NCBI GenBank assembly: GCA_903900705.1
Contig: CAIUOG010000104.1
Span: 1-64,000, forward strand
Reading direction: 5' to 3'
Source of the DNA: an uncultured Acidobacteriia bacterium
GTDB lineage: Bacteria > Acidobacteriota > Terriglobia > Bryobacterales > Bryobacteraceae
Length of the DNA: 64,000 bases
The notes beneath the pieces are model-generated. The model was not told where the DNA came from and searched no databases. It worked only from the letters and a program-made list of their open reading frames with translations. Both the position numbers and the translations under genes were made by a program. How positions within the stretch are numbered: the stretch's first letter is position 1; the number at the start of each line of letters is the position of its first letter. Positions 1-7,069 of this stretch are shown piece by piece.

Positions 1-1
1 A

Positions 2-505
2 CAGCAGCGGGCGGAACAGCCACGGCCTCAACAGCAGCAGCAACAGCGCGCACAGCAGCCGCAGCAGGCCCGGCAGGCGCCGCAACGTTCTCAGGAGCAG
101 GCGAGGTCCTGGCAACAACAAAAAGGTTGGGTACAGCGAGGCGGGTGGCAGGGAGGTAACAGCCTGCAGCAGGCACGTGTGAGGAACTGGTCCTCAGAGC
201 ATCGCAGCTGGCAGCAGCGCGGAGGGTATGGCGGATATTACATTCCGCAGAACACTTTCAGTATTTACTTTGGCAGCCAGCACTTCTTCCGATTTCAGTC
301 TCGTCCGGTGATGTATCTGGGTTACCCACGATTCAGTTACGGCGGATTTTCGTTTCTGATTGTGGACCCGTGGCCCGAGAGCTGGCCAGTCAACTGGTAT
401 GACTCCGATGACGTTTACGTCGACTATGACGATTACGACTCAGGCTACTATCTGATTGACCGCCGGCAGCCGAGTATCCGGCTTGCCATTTCCGTCGTGA
501 TGTAG
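2..505 (+). CDS. Gln-rich, Tyr/Asp-rich exported-type protein, 5' end cut off
   Basis: The reading frame is open from base 2 to the stop at 503-505, so the gene begins left of the window. An ATG-like start near 179 would remove the Gln-rich part, which reads on without a stop. The visible 167 residues have a Gln/Ala/Arg/Pro-rich stretch built largely from CAG/CAA codons (about residues 1-45). Trp/Gly/Arg-rich sequence follows, then a Tyr-rich module with PWPESW and a run of Asp/Tyr pairs, ending in RLAISVVM. Proteins with a low-complexity Gln/Arg region and a terminal DxYxDY...GYYL...R.P module are common as uncharacterised envelope proteins in Acidobacteriota (from memory). No catalytic motif is visible, so function is unknown. 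Confidence 0.7.
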   Translation, partial: QQRAEQPRPQQQQQQRAQQPQQARQAPQRSQEQARSWQQQKGWVQRGGWQGGNSLQQARVRNWSSEHRSWQQRGGYGGYYIPQNTFSIYFGSQHFFRFQSRPVMYLGYPRFSYGGFSFLIVDPWPESWPVNWYDSDDVYVDYDDYDSGYYLIDRRQPSIRLAISVVM

Positions 506-546
506 ATTGCCGTGCCTGCCGGAATGGTTCGGCAGGTACGGCTCCG

Positions 547-1062
547 CTAAGCGGCTTCGCCGCCGGGTGGCTTACCGTCAGTGGTCCTGCTCCGCTCAAT
601 TTCGCGCAGGATTACCAGACAGGCCAGGTCGTCCAGTTCCATGGTGCGCTCCTGGTCGGACTCGGCCAGCAGACGAAGCGCGGCGGCATCACGCGGGCAA
701 AGATCGCGGAAAACAGTGATCGCGGAGAGTACGCCGGCGGCGAGTTGAAGACGTTTGTGGCTATCGAATCCCCCCTCCGGAACCTCGACCGCGCGATCGC
801 GGATGTCACGACCAAACATCAACATCTTCCGACCGGAACTCAGGATGGCAATCATGGCGCCGTCATTCTCACCAGGATCCTGGGTAATTTCCACGATTGT
901 GCCGGAGAGCATGGTGACTACCGGACTGGGTCCGGGGCACAAGTGAATCGCCGGAGCATTGCTATTCAGGCGAAAGAGTTTTCCTGTGAGCATGGAGCTC
1001 GTGATGGCACGTTTGCTGCCATGTGCGAAGAGTCCTGCGACCGGCGGGTTGAAGACGCGCAC
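547..1062 (-). CDS. Hypothetical protein, small beta-rich domain plus helical tail
   Basis: This 171-aa frame starts with GTG at 1062. An in-frame ATG at 993 (MLTGKLFRLNS) is an equally good start, and neither has a clear Shine-Dalgarno. Residues 24-95 alternate hydrophobic and polar (beta-like) with VVTMLSGTIVEITQ and GAMIAILSSGRKMLMFGRDI. The C-terminal half looks helical and Asp/Glu-rich. I do not recognise a family. A PilZ-like or OB-like small barrel is possible but unproven. It lies 87 nt downstream of the MetE-like gene on the same strand and is convergent with the Gln-rich gene. Its codon use resembles that of its neighbours, which is why I keep it. Confidence 0.5.
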   Translation of the reverse strand: MRVFNPPVAGLFAHGSKRAITSSMLTGKLFRLNSNAPAIHLCPGPSPVVTMLSGTIVEITQDPGENDGAMIAILSSGRKMLMFGRDIRDRAVEVPEGGFDSHKRLQLAAGVLSAITVFRDLCPRDAAALRLLAESDQERTMELDDLACLVILREIERSRTTDGKPPGGEAA

Positions 1063-1149
1063 CGAGATAGCGGCGGCGCAGCGCTGAGGATTGTCTTGTT
1101 CGTCTCGTTCGTTGCCGTTGCCTCCAGATGATGAGGAGACAACGGAGAA

Positions 1150-2166
1150 TCATTTTTGCGTTCCCAGGTAGAGGTCGCGGCCGGGGGCCAGGGCGGCGAT
1201 TTTGCGGTCGGCGACGCTGCGTTTGAGCATCCAGAAGCCGCAATCGGGGTGGATCCAGCCGACGCGGCCGTAGCCTGCCGCCTTTTCGACGGCTTCGATG
1301 CGCCGGGCGATTTCTTCAGGAGTCTCGACGTGGTTGTCCTTGATGTCAACAACGCCGATGCCGAGTTTGATGCGAGGGTCGACATCTTTGAGGGCTTCGA
1401 GTTCGCTCGCGGGGCGGCGGGCGAGTTCGAGGACAACGTGGTCGGCGTGGAGCGCGTTGAGGAAGCCGGTGAGGCGGGCCCATTCACCCTTCTGGATGGT
1501 CTGGCCGCCGTAGTTGCCGAAGCAGAGGTGGACGGCGCGATGTTGGGAGGTCACGGCGTCGAGCACGACGTTGATGGCGGCGGCGGCGAGGGGCGCGTCT
1601 TCCGGGTTGCCGGGGATGTTGGCTTCGTCGACCTGGACGCAGTCGCAGGGCAGACCGCGAACCTGTTCCGCCAGTACTCCGGCGATGGCCATGGTGAGGT
1701 CTTCAAAGCTGCCATAGTGCAGATCAAGCAGCGTGCGGCTGAGCATGTACGGGCTGGTGACGGTGAACTTAAAGGGACCGGCGGCGACGCGGGCGGCCAT
1801 TTCGCAATCGGCGAGGAGGTTGAGGCCACCTTCACCGAGGGGGCCAATGACGGCGGCGGCGGGCTTGCGGCGGAAGCGCATTTGAGCGAGTTGGGCGAAG
1901 CGATCGCAGTCGCCGCGGCCGAGCTGGGTGCGGATGCCGTCCATGGGCCGCACGAAGTATTCGATCATGCCGTTGGTATCCGGATGATTGACGTCGAAGC
2001 GGTAGAGTTCGCCGTCGGTGGGCAGATCGATGCCTGCGCGCCGCTGGATATCGAAAACGACGCGGGTGGCGTCTTCGCGGGCCTGTTCACTGGGGAGGGC
2101 GGCGAGCCATTCGGGGATCGGGTAGGAGCCGACAGTTGTTGTGAGGATCGGGGTGGTGAGAATCAC
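1150..2166 (-). CDS. Cobalamin-independent methionine synthase-like (MetE C-terminal domain) protein
   Basis: The 338-aa protein matches the C-terminal, zinc-binding half of MetE, a UROD/MetE-like TIM barrel that transfers a methyl group to a thiol. Visible family signatures are TTVGSYP at the N-terminus, DGE near residue 53, VQVDEANIP, HLCFGNYGG (His and Cys zinc ligands) and HPDCGFW (third zinc Cys). Full MetE is about 750 aa. This is the short, single-domain type typical of archaea and many soil bacteria, whose methyl donor is often not methyl-THF-triglutamate. The start codon is GTG with no strong ribosome site. It is divergent from msrA with only 36 nt between the starts. Donor and acceptor cannot be fixed from sequence. 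Confidence 0.85.
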   Translation of the reverse strand: MILTTPILTTTVGSYPIPEWLAALPSEQAREDATRVVFDIQRRAGIDLPTDGELYRFDVNHPDTNGMIEYFVRPMDGIRTQLGRGDCDRFAQLAQMRFRRKPAAAVIGPLGEGGLNLLADCEMAARVAAGPFKFTVTSPYMLSRTLLDLHYGSFEDLTMAIAGVLAEQVRGLPCDCVQVDEANIPGNPEDAPLAAAAINVVLDAVTSQHRAVHLCFGNYGGQTIQKGEWARLTGFLNALHADHVVLELARRPASELEALKDVDPRIKLGIGVVDIKDNHVETPEEIARRIEAVEKAAGYGRVGWIHPDCGFWMLKRSVADRKIAALAPGRDLYLGTQK

Positions 2167-2202
2167 ATGGACATTCTATGCTGAGGGGTAGAGGGGACGG
2201 GC

Positions 2203-2736
2203 ATGCAGGAAATCGCAACGTTGGGCGGGGGTTGTTTCTGGTGTGTGGAAGCGCCGTTCCGGGAGACGGTGGGCGTGGAGTCAGCGGTCTCCGGCTATAT
2301 GGGAGGCGCGCGGCCAAACCCGTCGTATGAGGCGGTCTGTTCGGGCGCCACGGGGCACGTGGAGGTGGTGCAGATCACTTTTGATCCGTCGGTGATTTCG
2401 TTCCGGGAAACGCTGGAGATCTTCTTCGTGCTGCATGATCCCACTACGCTGAACCGGCAGGGGAATGACCGGGGGACGCAGTACCGATCGGTGATTTTTT
2501 ACCACTCGGAAGAGCAGAAGGCTGTCGCCGAGGCCTTCATCGCGGAGCTGGAGAGGCAGAAGGTTTTCGATGAACCGATTGTGACGGCGATTGAACCGGC
2601 GCAGACGTTCTGGCCGGCGGAAGGGTATCACCAGGATTATCTGGCGAACAACCCGTATCAGCCGTACTGCATGTTCGTGGTGGCTCCGAAACTGGAGAAG
2701 TTCCGGAAGAAGTTCGCGGCGAAGCGAAAGGCGTGA
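2203..2736 (+). CDS. msrA: Peptide methionine-S-sulfoxide reductase MsrA
   Basis: The 177-aa protein reduces methionine-S-sulfoxide in proteins, repairing oxidative damage. It carries the catalytic GGCFWC motif at residues 9-14 right after the start, then GYMGG, GHVEVVQITFDP, HDPTTLNRQGNDRGTQYRS and the YHQDYLANNP block that is diagnostic of MsrA. Length is normal for the family and there is no signal peptide, so it is cytoplasmic. A purine-rich AGAGGGGA precedes the ATG. It is divergent from the MetE-like gene, giving a small methionine-related pair. The C-terminus ends Lys-rich and convergent with the sugar-isomerase gene 6 nt away. Confidence 0.96.
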   Translation: MQEIATLGGGCFWCVEAPFRETVGVESAVSGYMGGARPNPSYEAVCSGATGHVEVVQITFDPSVISFRETLEIFFVLHDPTTLNRQGNDRGTQYRSVIFYHSEEQKAVAEAFIAELERQKVFDEPIVTAIEPAQTFWPAEGYHQDYLANNPYQPYCMFVVAPKLEKFRKKFAAKRKA

Positions 2737-2742
2737 ACCGGA

Positions 2743-3687
2743 TTACTCCGGCACGTACTGGCGCAGGTACTTGTGGGCCATTTTGAAGCCCATGGCGTAG
2801 TCGGGGGTGAAGTCCGGACCGGGGCGGTTGGGTGAGCCGTAGAGCGGGTCTTCGTGTTCGAGGCTCATGGCGCCCTGGTAGCCGGAGCGCTGCAGAACGG
2901 TGAAGAATTCCGACCAGTTGATGGAGCCGAGGCCAGGCAGGCGATAGAGCCACCATTGGGCCTTGTTGATGGGGTTGATGCCGACCTTACGAAGAACGTC
3001 CCAGCGGACTTCGGTGTCTTTGAGGTGAACGTCGTAAATCTTATCGACGAAGTCCCGCGCGGTCTGGATGGGATCCATCATCTGCCAGACCAGGTGTGAG
3101 GGGTCGTATTGCAGACCGACGTGCGGGGAGTCTTTAAACCCTTTGAAAAGCGCCTCGAAACCAACGGGGTTGATGGCGATGTTGGCGCCGCCGGGGTAAG
3201 GCTCCCAGAGGATGCGGACCTTGTTTGCCTCACAGGCGGCGAAGTAGCGTTCGGTGTAGACGCGAACGATGTCGTCCACCTGCTGCTCGAAGGGTTTGGC
3301 GACGTTCTTGCCGGACGAGGTGCCGATGTACGGGATGCCGAGCCTGCCCGCCAGTTCGATGAGTTTGACGAAGTAGTCGTTATCGGCCTTGCGCCTGTCG
3401 GGATCGGGATTGATGTGATCCTGGGAGGCCTGCAGGGCGGAGACGTTCATCTGGTACTTCGTGAGCGTCTGTTTGATGTTGGCGATCTGGGCGTCGGTGA
3501 GCTTGTTCGCATCCATGGTGGAATTGCGGGTGGCTCCCAGAATCATGTTGGTGAAGCCCTCTTCTTTGGCAAACTTTACGTTGCCTTCGGTGAAGGGCGC
3601 GAGGATGCCGAGTTTCGGTTTCCATTCCGCGGCCTTCGCCACCTGTGCCGCAACGGCTGCCGCGCCGAGAAGAGTGCGTCGTGTCAT
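2743..3687 (-). CDS. Exported sugar phosphate isomerase/epimerase-like TIM-barrel protein
   Basis: The 314-aa protein has a Tat-like N-terminus (MTRRTLLGAAAVAAQVAKA) followed by a xylose-isomerase-like/AP-endonuclease-2 TIM barrel. Typical barrel segments are PYIGTSSG, RILWEPYPGG, GLQYDPSHL, VHLKDTEV and AMSLEHEDP, which supply the usual Glu, Asp, His and Glu metal ligands. Substrate is unknown; proteins of this sort act on sugars, inososes or hydroxypyruvate. Its ATG overlaps the stop of the upstream epimerase gene by ATGA (3684-3687), so the two are translationally coupled and probably exported together. The predicted periplasmic location is inferred from the twin-arginine signal. Confidence 0.85.
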   Translation of the reverse strand: MTRRTLLGAAAVAAQVAKAAEWKPKLGILAPFTEGNVKFAKEEGFTNMILGATRNSTMDANKLTDAQIANIKQTLTKYQMNVSALQASQDHINPDPDRRKADNDYFVKLIELAGRLGIPYIGTSSGKNVAKPFEQQVDDIVRVYTERYFAACEANKVRILWEPYPGGANIAINPVGFEALFKGFKDSPHVGLQYDPSHLVWQMMDPIQTARDFVDKIYDVHLKDTEVRWDVLRKVGINPINKAQWWLYRLPGLGSINWSEFFTVLQRSGYQGAMSLEHEDPLYGSPNRPGPDFTPDYAMGFKMAHKYLRQYVPE

Positions 3688-4793
3688 GTGTGTTTGATTA
3701 ACCCCAGGCCCGGACGATCGGGCAGAATCAGTTTACCGTTTTTGACCGTCACGCCGGTCCAGGGGTCGTTGGCGATGAGCAGGTTGCCATCGAGGTCGGC
3801 GTAGTCGACGAGCGGCGAGAGATGGGCGGCCGCGGTGACGGTGCAGGAACTGGAGACCATGCAGCCCAGCATGGTTTTCATGCCGAAGGATTTGGCGATC
3901 TGCAGCATGCGCCAGGCTTCGAGCACGCCACCGGCTTTATCGAGCTTGACGTTAATGCCATCGAAGGAGTCTTTCACCTTCGCGATGTCGTGGGCGTGCA
4001 GGCAGGATTCATCCGCAATGATCGGGATATGTACCTTGCCGCGCACCCAGCGGGTGTCTTCAATGCGGTCGGCCGGCATGGGCTGTTCGACGAATTCGAC
4101 GCCCTGGGATTCGAGCCAGTTGATTTTGCGAACGGCGGTCTCGCGGTCGGTCCAGCCTTCGTTGGCGTCGACGCGGATGGGTTTCTTTGTGACGGCGCGG
4201 ACGGCTTCCATGGTGGCTTCGTCGGAATCGAGGCCCACCTTGATCTTGAGAACGGGGTACTCGGCGGCTTCTTCGACCTTGGCTTTGGTGGTTTCGGGTT
4301 TATCGATGCCGATGGAGAAGGTGGTGACGGGGGCGTCTTTCGGGTCGAGGCCGAAGTAGCGATAGAGCGGAACACCGAGTTTTTGGGTGGTCCAGTCCAT
4401 GAGCGCAATGTCGATGGCTGCTTTGGCGGCGTACTGGCCTTCGACGCGGCGGAAGACTTCGGCGAGGATTTTGGAGAACTGGCGCGGGTCGGAATCGAGC
4501 AGGAACTTCCTGAGCTCCCCGACGGTTTTGGCTGCGGATTCCGGGGATTCGTTATAGCGAACGATGGGCGCGCCCTCGCCGTGGCCGGTGATGCCATCAC
4601 GCGTATAGGAGGTATGCAGGGTATCGCGGAAGTCGGAGGACGACATGACGGTCGTCCAGGTGTGTTTCAGCTTGAGGCGAACAATCGCGGAAGAAAGGGA
4701 TGGTGCGGGAGCGGCGGTCGCGAGGCGCACCGCACCCAGTGTAAGAGCGGGGAGAGCAATAGCCGGGAGGCCAAGCGCTTCGCGCCGGGTCAT
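3684..4793 (-). CDS. Enolase-superfamily dipeptide epimerase (MR/MLE family), Tat-exported
   Basis: I choose the ATG at 4793 (MTRREALGL) over the longer frame because it forms an ATGA overlap with the preceding stop at 4790. The 369-aa protein has a Tat-type signal (TRREALGLPAIALP) and then an enolase-superfamily capping domain and barrel. LKIKVG carries the Lys-x-Lys acid/base pair. DANEGW, EQP and ADESC carry the three Mg ligands, and VKLDKAGG carries the second-face Lys. The YADLDGN segment near the C-terminus is typical of L-Ala-D/L-Glu-type dipeptide epimerases, which suggests muropeptide or dipeptide epimerisation. Substrate specificity is inferred. It lies in the middle of a coupled three-gene operon. 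Confidence 0.85.
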   Translation of the reverse strand: MTRREALGLPAIALPALTLGAVRLATAAPAPSLSSAIVRLKLKHTWTTVMSSSDFRDTLHTSYTRDGITGHGEGAPIVRYNESPESAAKTVGELRKFLLDSDPRQFSKILAEVFRRVEGQYAAKAAIDIALMDWTTQKLGVPLYRYFGLDPKDAPVTTFSIGIDKPETTKAKVEEAAEYPVLKIKVGLDSDEATMEAVRAVTKKPIRVDANEGWTDRETAVRKINWLESQGVEFVEQPMPADRIEDTRWVRGKVHIPIIADESCLHAHDIAKVKDSFDGINVKLDKAGGVLEAWRMLQIAKSFGMKTMLGCMVSSSCTVTAAAHLSPLVDYADLDGNLLIANDPWTGVTVKNGKLILPDRPGLGLIKHT

Positions 4794-5173
4794 GCGGCGT
4801 GGCTCTTGAGCCACTCGTCTTCCCAGGCTTTGACCTGTTTATCGAAGGACTCAATTTCAGCGGGGGTGACGATGATGTACTCGCGGTCGATATCTTCGGC
4901 CGATTCGATGGCGTACTTCAGCTTGCAGACGGCGAGGCGTGAGCACCAGGTATCACTCATTTCGCGGCCGGTGCGCTTGCAGTACTCGCGCAGTTCGGGG
5001 TGGTGCAGAACGACGATACGCTTGAGCTGTTCGTCGCCGCTTTCGACGAGAAAGCAGACATCAACGGAATCGCTGTGACGGATGGAGATGCCCGTCTGGA
5101 GGTACTTGAAGAGGACGTGCCAGGTACGGCCGAACGGGTCGGGGCCAATCTCGAAGTCGCGGAAATTTTCCAT
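4790..5173 (-). CDS. Conserved small hypothetical protein, operon leader
   Basis: From the ATG at 5173 (MENFRDFEIGPDPFGRTWHVLF) the protein has 127 aa. The frame stays open to 5239 but the extra residues look unconserved and run into the divergent promoter space. Features are GRTWHVLFKYLQTGISIRHSDSVDVCFLV, a Cys-containing helix (LREYCKRTGREMSDTWCSRLAVCKLKYAI) and a charged C-terminus ending WLKSHAA. I do not recognise a named family. Its stop overlaps the epimerase start (ATGA), so it is the first gene of the operon 5173-2743. The gap of 66 nt to the divergent phosphatase gene includes TTAAAATACT, a plausible promoter element for this strand. Confidence 0.7.
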   Translation of the reverse strand: MENFRDFEIGPDPFGRTWHVLFKYLQTGISIRHSDSVDVCFLVESGDEQLKRIVVLHHPELREYCKRTGREMSDTWCSRLAVCKLKYAIESAEDIDREYIIVTPAEIESFDKQVKAWEDEWLKSHAA

Positions 5174-5239
5174 CAGAAGTATTTTAACAGCGGGGATGTT
5201 ACAGGGTGGCGTCGTAGTCTGGTATTTAAACCCCTGCAC

Positions 5240-6007
5240 ATGGCATACGAGAGAGAGTTAAGCATTGGAGCCGCGATCGCGCGCAAAGCGGGCGATCTGG
5301 CGTTGAAGATTCGCGAAGGCAATATCGGGATCGAGATCAAGTCAGACGAGTCCCCCGTGACGGTGGCTGATAAGGCCTGCGAGAAGCTGATCGTGGAGGA
5401 ACTGATGGCCGCATTCCCGGGAGACGGGATGCTGGGCGAAGAGGGCGCGGGCATTGAAGCAACCAATGGCCGACGCTGGATTATCGATCCGATTGACGGC
5501 ACGCGGGACTTTATCCGCGGAACGGGCGCGTGGAGCGTGCTGATCGGACTGGAAGAGAACGGCAAGGTGGTGGCGGGACACGCGTACTTCCCTGCCCGGG
5601 GCGAGATGTACTCGGCCGCGAAGGGCGAGGGCGCGTGGCATGATGGCCGGCGCATTGAGGCGTCGAAAGTGACGAAGAAGAGCGACGCGCTGATCTGCTG
5701 CAACGGTCTCGGCTTCATGCACCGCTATGGCTTCGCGGGCGAGCTGGTGGACTGGCTGAGCGGGTTCTGGACGGTGCGCAGCATGGGCGGTTGTCTGGAT
5801 GCGATGATGCTGGCGCGGGGAGCGGCCGATGTGTGGCTGGAGGCGCAGTGCAAGCCGTGGGATATCGCGCCGCTGAAGATTCTGGCCGACGAGGCCGGGC
5901 TTGTAACATTTGACTTCACGGGCGAAGACACTATTTACGGCAAGAATTTCGTGATCTGTGTACCGGCGCTGGCGGAAGAAATCAAGGCGTTTGTGGCGAA
6001 GGGTTAG
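5240..6007 (+). CDS. hisN: Inositol-monophosphatase-family phosphatase, histidinol-phosphatase type
   Basis: The 255-aa protein (start ATG at 5240, MAYERELSIGAAIARKAG) is a Mg-dependent sugar or histidinol phosphatase. Metal ligands are in GEEGAG, WIIDPIDGTRDFIRG (the IMPase signature) and KPWDIAPLKILADEAG (the C-terminal WD motif). The SPVTVADKACE segment is the usual N-terminal motif. The RDFIRG variant after the DGT is characteristic of the HisN-like branch, which dephosphorylates L-histidinol phosphate; inositol phosphate remains possible. It is followed after 7 nt by a zinc dehydrogenase on the same strand, probably one transcript. No other his genes are present to confirm the histidine role. 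Confidence 0.8.
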   Translation: MAYERELSIGAAIARKAGDLALKIREGNIGIEIKSDESPVTVADKACEKLIVEELMAAFPGDGMLGEEGAGIEATNGRRWIIDPIDGTRDFIRGTGAWSVLIGLEENGKVVAGHAYFPARGEMYSAAKGEGAWHDGRRIEASKVTKKSDALICCNGLGFMHRYGFAGELVDWLSGFWTVRSMGGCLDAMMLARGAADVWLEAQCKPWDIAPLKILADEAGLVTFDFTGEDTIYGKNFVICVPALAEEIKAFVAKG

Positions 6008-6014
6008 GCTCAGC

Positions 6015-7043
6015 ATGAAGTCAGCGGAATTAGTGGGCATCAGAGAGTTTCGGATTGTGGAGCAGGAACTGCCGGAACCCGGGCCTGGCCAGGTGCAGGT
6101 GCGAGTGGCGGCGGTGGGGATCTGCGGATCTGACATGCACAACTTCACCGAGGGCGGCATCGGCGGCTCGCCCTGCAAATACCCGATGGTGCTGGGACAT
6201 GAACCGGCGGGGGTGGTGCTGAAGGCCGGGGCCGGAGTGACGGGCCTGAGCGCGGGCGACCATTTCGCGCTGGAACCGGGCGTCGCTTGCGGGCATTGCG
6301 AAATGTGCCGCATCGGGAGGGCGAATCTCTGCGACAACATGCTCTTCATGAGTTCGGGGGGGATACCAGGTTTCTTCCGGGAGTATGTGAACCTGCCGGC
6401 GCACAATCTGATTCCGGTGCCGAAACATGTGGGGCTGCGGGAAGCGACGCTGATTGAGCCGATCGCGGTGGCGCTGCATTCGCTGAGTTTCGCCTCGGTG
6501 AAGCCGGGCGAGACGGCGGTGGTGTTCGGGACGGGGCCCATCGGACTGCTGACGATTGCCTCGCTGAAGCTGGCGGGCGCGGGGCGGGTGTGGGCCGTGG
6601 AACCGGTGGCGCATCGCCGGGAGATGGCGAAGATGATCGGCGCGGATGTTGTGCTGGATACCAGCGACCCGGTGGGAACGATTCTGCGGGACACCGGGCG
6701 GCGCGGGGTGGATATTGCGTTTGACTGCGCGGCGGGCGAGGACACAGTGAACCACTGCATCGGAGCGCTGGCGAAGACGGGACGGCTGGTTTATACGGCG
6801 ATTCCGGCGGAGGTGCATGTGCCGTTTGACGCGCCGGGGCTGCGGAAGAAGGAGATCACCTTCTTCAACGTGTACCGGTCGAATCATCAGACGGAACGGG
6901 CGCGGGACATCCTGGCGGAGAACGTAAGTCTGTTTGCGCCGATGCTGACGCATGCGAGGCCGCTCGATGAAATCCAGCAGGCTTTCGATCTGGTGACGAG
7001 CTACGGCGATGGCGTGGGCAAAATGCTCGTCACGCCCGCTTAA
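6015..7043 (+). CDS. Zinc-dependent MDR alcohol/sugar-alcohol dehydrogenase
   Basis: The 342-aa protein starts at ATG 6015 (MKSAELVGIREFRIVEQ). It has the GroES-like catalytic domain with Cys37 (ICGSD), His62-Glu63 (GHEP) and the four structural-zinc cysteines at residues 92, 95, 98 and 106. A Rossmann domain with GTGPIG follows near residue 175. The arrangement matches threonine/sorbitol dehydrogenase-type enzymes that oxidise polyols or amino-alcohols with NAD(P). The natural substrate is unknown. It follows the phosphatase by 7 nt and the pair could act on one pathway, for example dephosphorylation followed by oxidation; that is inference. Confidence 0.88.
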   Translation: MKSAELVGIREFRIVEQELPEPGPGQVQVRVAAVGICGSDMHNFTEGGIGGSPCKYPMVLGHEPAGVVLKAGAGVTGLSAGDHFALEPGVACGHCEMCRIGRANLCDNMLFMSSGGIPGFFREYVNLPAHNLIPVPKHVGLREATLIEPIAVALHSLSFASVKPGETAVVFGTGPIGLLTIASLKLAGAGRVWAVEPVAHRREMAKMIGADVVLDTSDPVGTILRDTGRRGVDIAFDCAAGEDTVNHCIGALAKTGRLVYTAIPAEVHVPFDAPGLRKKEITFFNVYRSNHQTERARDILAENVSLFAPMLTHARPLDEIQQAFDLVTSYGDGVGKMLVTPA

Positions 7044-7069
7044 TCACCATCATTCCGGAAAGGCCGGAA

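Noticed and set aside
2-150. CAG-type repeats at the left edge as a CRISPR or microsatellite
   Set aside because: The repeats are in frame, encode Gln and have no spacer structure. They belong to the Gln-rich coding region.
1156-2184. A 342-codon plus-strand open frame opposite the MetE-like gene
   Set aside because: The true MetE-family zinc and substrate motifs are on the minus strand. The plus-strand product is low-complexity and is a shadow.
5342-6760. A 472-codon minus-strand frame opposite the phosphatase and dehydrogenase genes
   Set aside because: It is an antisense shadow. The IMPase and MDR motifs lie on the plus strand.
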